From NCBI GenBank assembly GCA_937907455.1, contig CALESQ010000122.1, positions 1-21,016 on the forward strand: a DNA stretch of 21,016 nt. The letters are read 5' to 3'. The notes beneath the pieces are model-generated. The model was not told the origin of the DNA, searched no databases, and worked only from the letters and a program-made list of their open reading frames with translations. The stretch comes from an uncultured Caldilineales bacterium (GTDB lineage: Bacteria; Chloroflexota; Anaerolineae; JAAEKA01). Each line of letters opens with the position of its first letter. The first letter of the stretch is position 1. Shown here in pieces: positions 6,775-14,383 of the stretch. The position numbers were made by a program, and so were the translations under genes.

Positions 6775-8927
6775 CAGTTGCCTCCGCCAGAGGTGTCGCT
6801 CAACGGCACAGTAGTGGTGATTAACGCTTCCAGGCCGGGCAGGGTATTGGTTGAGGTGATAGCCAGGGTTGAGGTAACGGCAGCAGCCGGTGCAAGGGGT
6901 GCGTTACGAGCGTTTTTCAGATCGAAGTAGCCGCGCAGAATATCCTGTGCTACCGGCAGTGCAGTAGCAGAGCCTTCACCACCGTTGAAAACAAACACCA
7001 CCAGCGCAATTTCCGGGTCGTCGTAGGGTGCGAAGGCCGTAAACCAAGCGTGAGTGGGCAGGCGATTGTTCTTCAGCAAAGGAATCTCGGGATCATAGAA
7101 TTCAGCCGTGCCGGTTTTGCCAGCCACCACCACGCCCGGCACTGTCAGGTTTTTAGCCGTGCCGTTGGCTGAGTTCACCGCGCTCCACATGCCTTCACGC
7201 ACCACCGAGACGTAGGCTGAGTCCACCGGCAGGGGACGAATAGCCTCCGGGCTGAACTCCTCAACCACGTCACCGGCGGTATCTACCACCTGGCGTACCA
7301 GTTGTGGCCGGTACAGCGTGCCGCCGTTGGCAATGGCTACCGTGGCATTCAGCACCTGCATCGGCGTGGTCAACAGCGCGCCCTGGCCGATAGACATGTT
7401 GTAGGTGTCACCTGCTGACCAGGTTTCGGCGTAGATCAGACGTTTCCAGCGCGGCGAAGGCACCAGTCCGGGGTTTTCACCGGGCAGGTCAATGCCAGTA
7501 GGCTCACCAAAGCCAAAGATGCGCGTGTATTCAATCAGCTTGTCAATGCCCAGCCCTTCGAAAGTTTTGCGATAGCCACCGGCGATCTGATAGAAGAACA
7601 CGTCACAGGAAACCGCCAGCGCCTCGCGCACGTTGATGCGGTAGTGCCCCGTGCCGTAGGTATGGATCCAGCAGTAAAAGGGTTGGGCATAACGCGCATC
7701 ATCGGGGAAAAAGCGGTTATCCACGTAGACAATGCCATCCACGCGGCCATCAAAGCTGTCCCCCAACCGCGTGTTTTCATCAATGATGCCTTCCTGCAAG
7801 GCACCACTGGCCGCCACAATCTTGAACACCGAACCGGGTGGATACAGCGCGCTGATGGCATGGTTCAACAGAGGCAGGCGCTTGTCATCAATCAGGGCTT
7901 GATATTCGTCGGCGGTGATGCCGCGGGCAAACAGGTTGTTGTTGTAGGTGGGCAAGCTGACCAACCCCAACACCTCGCCGGTTTTGGGGTTCATGGCGAT
8001 AGCGACGCCGATCTCGGTTTTGGCGGCGTCCAGCCCCTTTTTCAGCGCGTCTTCCATCAATGCCTGCAAGCGGGCATCAATGGTGAGTACCAGATTGTTG
8101 CCCGGTGCGCTGGGGAAAATATCGCCCACAGTGCGCACCTCGCGGCCGTTCACATCCACCTCGATGTTACGCCGGCCATCCACACCGCGCAATGCCTTTT
8201 CGAAGGTTAGTTCCAGCCCGGCCAGCCCTACCTGGTCTTCAGCACGGTAGCCCTCGGCCACATAATCATCTTTATAGATTTCAGGGATAGGTCCCATAAA
8301 ACCAAGTAGCTGCGAGGTGAGCGCACCGGTGAGATATTCGCGCACCGGGGTGATGCTTAACTCGACGCCGGGCAGAAGGTAGCTTTTTTCGGCCACGGCA
8401 AAGGCAGTTTCCGAAGTGACACGTCCCGCGAAAACAATAGGGCGATAGGCTCCACCCTTCAGTGCGTTGTTGACCTTGATAATCGCCTCGTCTACGCTCA
8501 GGCGTTCACGAAACTGGGGACGCCCCTGCTGACCTACCCCTGCGCCCGCGGCCACGGTCGCAGTGACCGGCTGCGTGTCCTCCAGGTGGAGCGGCAGATT
8601 GCTCTCTGAAGCAACGATGATCTTGTCCAGTTCCTGCAGAATGGCGTAGGCTTCGTCCTCGTCGTCCGGCAGGTTGGAGGGGATTACCACGATGTCGAAG
8701 CTGGGGCGGTTGCGCATCAACAATTCGCCGTTGCGGTCGTACATCACCCCGCGCTGGCCGCGCACCTCAACCAGGCGAAAACGGTTTTCATCGGCGCGGG
8801 CCTGAAGCCCCTGCCCTTGTACAAACTGAATATGCCACAGCCGCGCTACAAACGTCACAGCTATCAGCAGCATCAAGCCACGCAGAATTGCCAGCCGCAA
8901 CGAAGGCGGCAGCGGCCTTGCTAACAT
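6774..8927 (-). CDS. mrdA: Penicillin-binding protein 2, peptidoglycan D,D-transpeptidase
   Basis: This 717-residue class B PBP has an N-terminal membrane anchor (about 12-33), a pedestal domain containing RGQRGVMYDRNGELL (56-70), and a transpeptidase domain. All three active-site motifs are present: SVFK with nucleophile Ser366 and Lys369, SCD (440-442, the usual PBP2 form of SxN) and KTGT (604-607). It cross-links peptidoglycan during elongation and partners RodA, encoded next. An insert at about 120-145 (Ala/Gly-rich) and a Thr/Ser/Ala-rich C-terminal tail (about 678-717) are longer than in typical PBP2. The start is supported by TTGGAG within the end of mreD, 8 nt before the ATG. It lies 5 nt after mreD and overlaps rodA by 1 nt. 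Confidence 0.95.
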   Translation of the reverse strand: MLARPLPPSLRLAILRGLMLLIAVTFVARLWHIQFVQGQGLQARADENRFRLVEVRGQRGVMYDRNGELLMRNRPSFDIVVIPSNLPDDEDEAYAILQELDKIIVASESNLPLHLEDTQPVTATVAAGAGVGQQGRPQFRERLSVDEAIIKVNNALKGGAYRPIVFAGRVTSETAFAVAEKSYLLPGVELSITPVREYLTGALTSQLLGFMGPIPEIYKDDYVAEGYRAEDQVGLAGLELTFEKALRGVDGRRNIEVDVNGREVRTVGDIFPSAPGNNLVLTIDARLQALMEDALKKGLDAAKTEIGVAIAMNPKTGEVLGLVSLPTYNNNLFARGITADEYQALIDDKRLPLLNHAISALYPPGSVFKIVAASGALQEGIIDENTRLGDSFDGRVDGIVYVDNRFFPDDARYAQPFYCWIHTYGTGHYRINVREALAVSCDVFFYQIAGGYRKTFEGLGIDKLIEYTRIFGFGEPTGIDLPGENPGLVPSPRWKRLIYAETWSAGDTYNMSIGQGALLTTPMQVLNATVAIANGGTLYRPQLVRQVVDTAGDVVEEFSPEAIRPLPVDSAYVSVVREGMWSAVNSANGTAKNLTVPGVVVAGKTGTAEFYDPEIPLLKNNRLPTHAWFTAFAPYDDPEIALVVFVFNGGEGSATALPVAQDILRGYFDLKNARNAPLAPAAAVTSTLAITSTNTLPGLEALITTTVPLSDTSGGGN

Positions 8928-8932
8928 ACGGG

Positions 8933-9436
8933 TTACTCCAAGGGCAAACGCTCGTGCCCGGTTTTTCGTTCAATCCAGGTCAACACGGGGTAAGCAAGCA
9001 ACATCACCAGACCATTATAGAGGATTTCGCGGGGGGTCAGACGCAAAAAGGCTTGGTTAAGCAGCGGACTGGCCCCGTTCAGCCAGAGCAGCGCAACCTG
9101 AATGCCGTTTTGCAGGGTGGTGGCAATCGCCAACATAGCCCAGGCCAGCAGCAAGGTGGGACGATAAACGGTGCGCCTGCCCAATCCGGCCAGCGCGGCC
9201 ACGGCCATCAGCCCCAGCGTGTAAACGCCGAACCAACCCCCGCTGAGCAAATCAAGCCACGCACCGGCGATCACAGCCCAGATGAGGGCAGAACGTACTC
9301 CGCGCAGCAGCGCCCAGGCAACTACCATCACCAACACCAGGTTGGGATACACGCCGCCGATGCGCAGGGCAGGAAACAAGGCGATTTGCAGCAACGAAGC
9401 CAGCCCCAACGCCAGAAAAAGCAAATAGGGCATCAT
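8933..9436 (-). CDS. mreD: Rod-shape-determining membrane protein MreD
   Basis: The protein has 167 residues and is almost wholly hydrophobic, with about five membrane spans. It carries the family pattern YPNLVLVMVVAWALLRG followed by the G-x-WLDLLSGGWFG loop. MreD is a small inner-membrane part of the elongasome, encoded between mreC and PBP2 as here. Two adjacent ATGs (9436 and 9433) are possible starts. The first overlaps the mreC stop in an ATGA junction, and no separate ribosome site is seen, so translation probably depends on mreC. Confidence 0.9.
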   Translation of the reverse strand: MMPYLLFLALGLASLLQIALFPALRIGGVYPNLVLVMVVAWALLRGVRSALIWAVIAGAWLDLLSGGWFGVYTLGLMAVAALAGLGRRTVYRPTLLLAWAMLAIATTLQNGIQVALLWLNGASPLLNQAFLRLTPREILYNGLVMLLAYPVLTWIERKTGHERLPLE

Positions 9437-10311
9437 GGCGCAGGCGTGGGCAGCGGGGTGGGCACATCAAGCGTTTCGGCAGGGGCAACAAAGTTGGTCA
9501 CCACTAACACGGTTTCCAGGGTGTCGAAGTTCACTGTGGTGCGCACCACGGCACGTTGGAACATCTCCACGTCGTTTTGCTCCACCTCGATGATCTGGCC
9601 CACGGGAATGCCTACCGGGAAATTGCCCCCTTCGCCAGAGGTCAGCACAATGTCGCCTACCAGAATGGGTTGATCCTGCGGCAGATAATCCATGATAGGA
9701 CGCTGCCCGGTGCGCCCGCGCACCATGCCGCGCAACCGGCTGTTTTGCAGCATGGTGTTGACACTGCTGGCGCTGTCGGTGATCAGCAGCACGCGGGCGG
9801 CGTTGCTATACACGGCGGTGACACGACCTACCAGCCCCAACTCGGTAACCACTGGCATGCCCGGTTCGATGCCGTTTTTTGCGCCGATGTCTATCAGAAT
9901 GGACTGCACCAGGTTGGTTGGTTCGCTGGCTACCACGCGACCGACAATTTGCCCGCCCTTGTAGGTGAAGTTGGGATTGGTGTCGCGAAATTGCAACAGG
10001 TTGCGCAAACGCACATTCTCAGCTTCGGTTTCTTTCAGACGCAGGTTTTCCACGGTGAGCTGAGCAAGCTGCTTTTCCAACTCGGCATTGCGCTCGACCA
10101 GCGAAGTAGCGTCGCCTACCACATCGGTGGCTCCGCGCACCTGATTACCCAATTGACGCAGCAGACGTTGCACCGGCACCGTGAGGCGCGCGGTGAGGTC
10201 GCGCGGCGCGTCAATAGGCTGTAGGTTCAACAGAACTACAGCCACAATCAACGCGGCAATAATGACCGGCCACCAGCGAATACGCCGCCGGTTTCGAGGC
10301 CTTTGTAACAT
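9433..10311 (-). CDS. mreC: Rod-shape-determining protein MreC
   Basis: The protein has 292 residues. It has a basic N-terminus (RPRNRRRIR), one membrane span (about 13-30), a coiled coil (about 66-108, leucine heptads) and the beta-rich MreC core containing GRVVASEP (124-131), ILIDIGAKNGIEPGMPVV (138-155) and GLVGRV (159-164). MreC is a periplasmic or extracytoplasmic scaffold that links MreB filaments to PBP2. The C-terminal tail is Pro/Thr-rich. It starts 21 nt after the mreB stop. The base run before its ATG is pyrimidine-rich (GCTTCCCTTGCC) and has no Shine-Dalgarno, yet no better start exists before the membrane span. The last bases overlap mreD. Confidence 0.95.
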   Translation of the reverse strand: MLQRPRNRRRIRWWPVIIAALIVAVVLLNLQPIDAPRDLTARLTVPVQRLLRQLGNQVRGATDVVGDATSLVERNAELEKQLAQLTVENLRLKETEAENVRLRNLLQFRDTNPNFTYKGGQIVGRVVASEPTNLVQSILIDIGAKNGIEPGMPVVTELGLVGRVTAVYSNAARVLLITDSASSVNTMLQNSRLRGMVRGRTGQRPIMDYLPQDQPILVGDIVLTSGEGGNFPVGIPVGQIIEVEQNDVEMFQRAVVRTTVNFDTLETVLVVTNFVAPAETLDVPTPLPTPAP

Positions 10312-10332
10312 GGCAAGGGAAGCAAACGGGGG

Positions 10333-11394
10333 CTAGTGGATGGTGCTACCGCGCTGCATGGAAGCAAGCACCTTGCGCAGAACGGGCAATTCTTCCAGAA
10401 TAGCCTCGGCGCCGCGCGCCACACAGGTGAGCGGATCTTCAGCCACGCGCACCTTCATCTTGGTTTCGGCAGAAAGACGGGTATCCAGACCACGCAACAG
10501 AGCGCCGCCTCCGGCCAGCACCACGCCATGCTGCATCAAGTCGGCGATCAGCTCCGGCGGGGTTTCATCCACCGCGTCGCGCACCGATTCGATAATCATG
10601 CTCACCGAGGGAGAAAGCGCCTCACGCAGCTCCACGCTGGAGACATCAATCGCTTCCGGCAGGCCGGTGATCAGGTTGCGACCGCGCAGGGTGACGGTCA
10701 TCTCCTGCTCCAGTGGATAGGCCGATCCGGCATTGATTTTGGCTTCTTCTGCCATACGCTCACCGATCAGCAGGTTATACTTCTGACGAGCATACTGCAC
10801 GATATCCGCGTCCATCTCGTCACCGGCGACACGGATCGAGCGTGCCACCACAATGCCACCCAGAGCGATCACGGCTACTTCGGTGGTGCCGCCGCCGATG
10901 TCTACAATCATGCAGCCTTTGGCATCGGTGACTTTGAGGCCAGCGCCGATGGCTGCGGCCATAGGCTCTTCCACCAGGAAGGCCTCGCGCGCGCCCGCGC
11001 TGACAGCCGCATCGTTCACAGCACGCTTCTCTACTTCGGTGACGCCGCTGGGAATGCCCACCACCACGCGCGGGCGGGGCACGCGCAATACCATGCGGTC
11101 GTGCACCTTGCGGATGAAGTAATGGAGCATTTGCTCTGTGATGTCAAAATCAGAGATAACTCCATCGCGCAGCGGACGAATGGCGACGATATTAGCCGGG
11201 GTGCGGCCTACCATCTCCTTGGCTTCCGCGCCGATAGCGAGTACCTTCTTGGTGTTTTTATCAATCGCGACCACAGAGGGTTCATCAATAACGATGCCCT
11301 TGCCGCGCACATTTACGAGGGTGTTCGCTGTACCCAGATCAATGCCGATGTCCAGCGAAAAAAGGCCCAACAGCCAGTCAAGCGGTCGAAACAC
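10333..11394 (-). CDS. mreB: Actin-like cell-shape protein MreB
   Basis: The 353-residue protein has the normal length. Actin-fold motifs are complete: phosphate-1 IDLGTANTLV (18-27), the catalytic-region Glu pair in FLVEEPMAAAIGAGL (139-153), phosphate-2 VDIGGGTTEVAVI (164-176) and the adenosine motif VLAGGGALLRGLD. The N-terminus MFRPLDWLLGLF could be a membrane-binding amphipathic helix. MreB polymers direct elongation by the MreCD-PBP2-RodA complex encoded downstream. The start is GTG at 11394; no ATG is in frame before an upstream stop, and GGTAGGA lies about 10 nt upstream. First gene of the cluster, with its own promoter and a leader of about 80 nt. Confidence 0.97.
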   Translation of the reverse strand: MFRPLDWLLGLFSLDIGIDLGTANTLVNVRGKGIVIDEPSVVAIDKNTKKVLAIGAEAKEMVGRTPANIVAIRPLRDGVISDFDITEQMLHYFIRKVHDRMVLRVPRPRVVVGIPSGVTEVEKRAVNDAAVSAGAREAFLVEEPMAAAIGAGLKVTDAKGCMIVDIGGGTTEVAVIALGGIVVARSIRVAGDEMDADIVQYARQKYNLLIGERMAEEAKINAGSAYPLEQEMTVTLRGRNLITGLPEAIDVSSVELREALSPSVSMIIESVRDAVDETPPELIADLMQHGVVLAGGGALLRGLDTRLSAETKMKVRVAEDPLTCVARGAEAILEELPVLRKVLASMQRGSTIH

Positions 11395-11431
11395 GCTGTT
11401 TATGTCCTACCTTTGCTGAAATTAAACAAAA

Positions 11432-11446
11432 TCAGGCCAAGCCTGA
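11432..11446 (-). terminator. Terminator-like hairpin in the mreB leader
   Basis: On the minus strand TCAGGC-TTG-GCCTGA is a perfect 6-bp stem with a 3-nt loop followed by TTTTGTTT. G-U pairs could lengthen the stem. It lies downstream of the mreB promoter and upstream of the mreB start. It may terminate the HAD gene transcript, attenuate the mre operon, or both. Confidence 0.4.
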
Positions 11447-11480
11447 CCTGTTGAGCGTGCGCCATGCACACGTAACGGTG

Positions 11481-11509
11481 ATTATACCACGACTCTATGA
11501 ATTGGCGAA
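11481..11509 (-). promoter_or_regulatory. Extended -10 promoter of the mreB operon
   Basis: On the minus strand, TGGTATAAT (perfect -10 TATAAT at 11486-11481 with the TG extension) follows a weak -35 region around 11503-11509 (TTCGCC/TCGCCA). Transcription would begin near 11474, giving a leader of about 80 nt before the GTG start of mreB. Confidence 0.65.
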
Positions 11510-11552
11510 AGCCGACGGCAGTATGAAATCAGGGGGGAGCATTGCCGCAGGT

Positions 11553-12200
11553 TTACATGCGGCAAGCTTTGATATCCAGTTGGTGAATGATAGGTTCCAG
11601 CTCCAAAATCGTGGCGATATGGTAATCGGCCGGTGCGGCGGGGTCACCATCCACCAGCACGGTGGTCATGCCCAGCGCGGTGGCCGGTGGGATGTTGCGC
11701 GCGGTATCCTCGATCAGGAGACAGTCGGAGCCAGTTACTTGCAGCAAATCCAGGCAGGTTTGATAGGCTTGCGGGTGGGGCTTGCTGGCATACTGAAAGG
11801 CAACCACATCAATAATGCGCTCGAAATGGCGACGAATGCCCAGCCGCGCCAACACGCGTTCGGCATGCCAGGCGCTGGCGTTGGTGAAGATCACCTTGCA
11901 GCCCGGCAGCCGCGCCAACATAGCATCCAGCGCGGGGTCAGGCTGCATGTGGTCCAAGGGAAATTGGTGAACGAACTCCAAAAAATGTTGGGTATCTACC
12001 CCGTAATGCAGGTACAACCCGCGCATCGAGGTGCCATAGTCGCGGTAGTACCGCTGTGCTAACGCGTCCGCTTCTTCCATGCTCAGACCATATACCTCGC
12101 TGATGTAGCGCCGGATACGCTGACCAACCAACGGCATCACTCCAGCACTACGCGGGTAAAGGGTTTCATCCAGGTCGAAAAGCAGGGTATGAATGGGCAT
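11553..12200 (-). CDS. HAD-superfamily hydrolase, pyrimidine 5'-nucleotidase-like
   Basis: The protein has 215 residues from the ATG at 12200. An upstream in-frame ATG at 12362 is rejected because it crosses the probable promoter and encodes an unrelated Cys-rich leader. HAD motifs: FDLDETLYP (8-16) with nucleophile Asp9 and Asp11, FTNAS (105-109) with Thr106, Lys140 in SKPHPQAY, and LLIEDTARNI (161-170) with Glu164-Asp165. The DETLYP form and the helical cap after motif I resemble the HAD subfamily of pyrimidine 5'-nucleotidases (Sdt1/Phm8-like), which dephosphorylate UMP or CMP-type substrates; other phosphate esters are possible. It stands alone between terminator-like hairpins upstream and the mreB promoter downstream. 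No good Shine-Dalgarno is seen before the ATG. Confidence 0.85.
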   Translation of the reverse strand: MPIHTLLFDLDETLYPRSAGVMPLVGQRIRRYISEVYGLSMEEADALAQRYYRDYGTSMRGLYLHYGVDTQHFLEFVHQFPLDHMQPDPALDAMLARLPGCKVIFTNASAWHAERVLARLGIRRHFERIIDVVAFQYASKPHPQAYQTCLDLLQVTGSDCLLIEDTARNIPPATALGMTTVLVDGDPAAPADYHIATILELEPIIHQLDIKACRM

Positions 12201-12332
12201 AGTAATGAGCAGCAAAGGATCAAAGCAATAAGCATCGAAGGTACAGCGCTCTGCACCTCCGCAACTGGTTTCAGCAGGGTTGTCGCGTGCGACTCTGCAT
12301 TCGTTCGGCAACGGGGAGCAGCGCCGCAACAG

Positions 12333-12341
12333 ATCATAGCA
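12333..12341 (-). promoter_or_regulatory. Possible extended -10 promoter of the HAD gene
   Basis: On the minus strand TGCTATGAT gives a TG extension plus TATGAT (12338-12333; 5/6 match). No clear -35 lies 16-18 bp upstream. It lies just after the last of three hairpins, where a new promoter would be expected, and would give a leader of about 125 nt. Confidence 0.4.
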
Positions 12342-12361
12342 CAAAACTAACTGCAACCACA

Positions 12362-12400
12362 AACGGCTTGCCTCCGCTGAACCACTCGGGGCAAGCCGTT
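12362..12400 (-). terminator. Inverted repeat 1 (11-bp arms)
   Basis: AACGGCTTGCC (12362-12372) and its exact complement (12390-12400) flank a 17-nt loop. On the minus strand it is followed only by a weak T-containing run (TTTGTGGTTG). It is the last of three hairpins after etfA and a plausible terminator backup. Confidence 0.45.
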
Positions 12401-12427
12401 GAGAAGCTGGTGCAAAAGTTCTGGGCG

Positions 12428-12460
12428 GTCAGGCAGACAATGGGAATTTGTCTGCCTGAC
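12428..12460 (-). terminator. Inverted repeat 2 (13-bp arms)
   Basis: GTCAGGCAGACAA (12428-12440) and its exact complement (12448-12460) surround a 7-nt loop. There is no U-run directly after it on either strand. It lies 3 nt from inverted repeat 3. Confidence 0.5.
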
Positions 12461-12463
12461 AAC

Positions 12464-12511
12464 ACGAAGCGCCCTCAGGCACCAGGGAAACAAGCCCTGA
12501 GGGCGCTTCGT
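12464..12511 (-). terminator. Inverted repeat 3 (16-bp arms), probable end of the beta-oxidation operon
   Basis: ACGAAGCGCCCTCAGG (12464-12479) pairs perfectly with 12496-12511 around a 16-nt loop. It lies 36 bp past the etfA stop on the minus strand, in the right place for a transcription terminator. The T5 run lies on the plus-strand side, so for the minus transcript it lacks a U-tract. Confidence 0.55.
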
Positions 12512-12547
12512 GCGTTGAGGCGCGATTTTTATTCGCTGCGGGCAGCT

Positions 12548-13567
12548 CTAAGCAGCCAATGCTTCGATCAGCGCGGGAATGATCTCTTCTACCTCACCGA
12601 CAATCCCATAGTCGGCCTGCTTGAAGATAGGTGCGTCAGGATTGTGGTTGATCGCCACCAGGCAACGCGCCTTCTCCGTCGCGCCGAAATGCTGAAACGT
12701 GCCGCGGATGCCGCAGGCAATGTACAGCGCCGGGGCAACGCTTTGCCCGGTCATGTCAATCATGTGTTTGCGGTCAATCCAACCTTCGTCCAGCGCGCCG
12801 CGCGAGCCAGCCACTGCAATAGCTTTATGCGGCAAACGTTGCGCCATGGCCGCGGCCAGTTCTTCCACCATCTGCCAGCCGGCAGCTTTCATTCCGCGGC
12901 CACCGGCAATGATAATGTCAGCGCGTTCCAAGGGAATGTAGTATTCCGGTGCGGGTACCTGAGTCAGCGGCGGCTGAGGCTTCCACACCAGCTCCACCTC
13001 TTCAATGTCGCCGCTGCGCCAACTGTCGTATTCAGGGGTGGGGAACACGCCCGCCTGTACCGTAGCGATCTGCGGATTGGTCTTGCATTCCACCACGCGG
13101 TAAGCTGCACCCTGATAGATCGGTACGGCTACCACCAGGCTGCGCTCTTCAGCATTGATAGACAGATCAATAGCATGGGTGACCAACGCCGTCTTCAGGC
13201 GTTGTGCCAGGCGCGGCGCCATCTTGCGCCCACCAGCGGCATCGGCAAAGAGCAAGATTTCCGGTTTGCGCTCGTTGAAGAAGTCGCGCAGGCTAAGGCC
13301 GGTGGGATAGCCCTGGCCCCAGCTCACGGCATCAGCCCCGTAGGCGATCAACTCCTGGGCCAATTCCTGGCTGGCCGCTTCACCGATCAGCAGCACGTTG
13401 ACGTAGGCACCGAGGCTATCGGCCAGATCGCGCGCCTTGCCAATGACCTGCAAATCACACGGGCGCAACTGCGCTTCCCAGGCAATGGCTACCACCCAGA
13501 TATTGCGGTAGCCCTCTTCCTCCTCGGTAGACGCGCCGAGCAGTTGTTCGAGAAATGACAGATCCAT
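12548..13567 (-). CDS. etfA: Electron transfer flavoprotein alpha subunit
   Basis: The protein has 339 residues. The N-terminal two thirds is the ETF alpha/beta fold; the C-terminal FAD-binding domain has AGGRGMK (221-227), GSRGALDEGW (254-263), MTGQSVAP (272-279), LYIACGIRGTFQH (281-293) and NHNPDAPIF (307-315), matching the EtfA signature. With EtfB it takes electrons from acyl-CoA dehydrogenases to a membrane quinone oxidoreductase, which is not in this window. It begins 17 nt after the etfB stop with AGGAG before the ATG. GIVGEVEEI has Glu where most family members have Asp (GLVGD). It is the last gene of the operon, followed by three hairpins. Whether this ETF is bifurcating cannot be judged here. 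Confidence 0.93.
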   Translation of the reverse strand: MDLSFLEQLLGASTEEEEGYRNIWVVAIAWEAQLRPCDLQVIGKARDLADSLGAYVNVLLIGEAASQELAQELIAYGADAVSWGQGYPTGLSLRDFFNERKPEILLFADAAGGRKMAPRLAQRLKTALVTHAIDLSINAEERSLVVAVPIYQGAAYRVVECKTNPQIATVQAGVFPTPEYDSWRSGDIEEVELVWKPQPPLTQVPAPEYYIPLERADIIIAGGRGMKAAGWQMVEELAAAMAQRLPHKAIAVAGSRGALDEGWIDRKHMIDMTGQSVAPALYIACGIRGTFQHFGATEKARCLVAINHNPDAPIFKQADYGIVGEVEEIIPALIEALAA

Positions 13568-13584
13568 AGAGTGTCTCCTGTCGG

Positions 13585-14367
13585 CTAGATAACGCGCCGC
13601 TCTTTGAGCATAGCGACCAACGCCTGCGTGGCTTCCTGCGGCGTGCCTTCAAGCATAAAGCCCATCTGACGAGCCGGAGGCAGGCGCAGTTGCCGTCCTG
13701 TGGTTGGTGCCGGCAAGGCCGAGGGATCAATGCCCAACGCCAGACTGCTCCAGATCTCGACGTTGCGAGTGCGGTAAGCGTTGATGATTTCGGCTCCGTG
13801 CGCATAGCGCGGGTGGGTTGGGGTTTGCACAATCGTAGCTACAGCCGGCAGAGGATAGCTGCTTTCGTAGTACTTCTCATCAGCGTGTTGCAGCCCGGTG
13901 ATGTGGTTGCCCTCCAGGCTTAGCTTGTCAGCGTTGAGCAGCACTTGCCAGTCACCCAGCTCGATGGCTACACGCGGCCCCAGCGTACCACTGCCGGTAT
14001 CCATAGCCATGTGGCCGGTCATCACCAACTGCACATTGCGCAGGCGCTTGATGGCAGCAGCGACGATCTGAGCCAAACCGGCGGCGCGCGCTTTCACCAC
14101 ATAAGCATCACTGATAAGAATGGCGCGGTCGCAGCCCAATGCCAGCGCTTCGCGCAGCACGTCTTCTACCTGGGGTTCACCCACCGATATGGCGATCACC
14201 TCAATCGAGGGATCAGCTTCTTTAAAACGCAGAGCGGCATCCAGCGCCCAGCGATCCGGCGGGTTCATAATCTTCCTGGCACCGCGGTCGTCAATGGCCT
14301 GCTGGCTGCGGCTGATCTTGATCGTATCCGGATCCAGGATTTGTTTAATGCAAACAACGATTCTCAT
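13585..14367 (-). CDS. etfB: Electron transfer flavoprotein beta subunit
   Basis: The 260-residue protein matches the usual size. It begins MRIVVCIKQILDPD, the typical EtfB N-terminus, with NPPDRWALDAALRFKE (35-50) and the nucleotide-binding region MTGHMAMDTGSGTLGPRVAI (116-135) followed by ELGDWQ. Family members bind AMP or, in bifurcating types, a second FAD. The segment differs from the common form containing DDDxNQTGQM, so its cofactor is uncertain. A strong AAGGAGG lies 6-7 nt before the ATG. It starts 16 nt after the stop of acyl-CoA dehydrogenase 1 and precedes etfA, so the two subunits should be made together. Confidence 0.92.
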   Translation of the reverse strand: MRIVVCIKQILDPDTIKISRSQQAIDDRGARKIMNPPDRWALDAALRFKEADPSIEVIAISVGEPQVEDVLREALALGCDRAILISDAYVVKARAAGLAQIVAAAIKRLRNVQLVMTGHMAMDTGSGTLGPRVAIELGDWQVLLNADKLSLEGNHITGLQHADEKYYESSYPLPAVATIVQTPTHPRYAHGAEIINAYRTRNVEIWSSLALGIDPSALPAPTTGRQLRLPPARQMGFMLEGTPQEATQALVAMLKERRVI

Positions 14368-14383
14368 GCACGCCTCCTTCGCG

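Larger units (their letters stand above)
12201..12547. other. Intergenic region upstream of the HAD gene
   Basis: About 347 bp between the etfA stop and the HAD start, both minus. The right part holds three successive perfect inverted repeats (listed separately). The left part (12201-12340) is the HAD leader. No further gene was found; plus-strand open frames here are antisense to etfA or low in coding character. Confidence 0.6.

Noticed and set aside
10336..11454. Plus-strand open frame of 372 codons
   Set aside because: Fully antisense to mreB; long opposite frames are expected in GC-rich conserved genes.
12287..13558. Plus-strand open frame of 423 codons
   Set aside because: Antisense to etfA and crossing the three hairpins; no domain in its translation.
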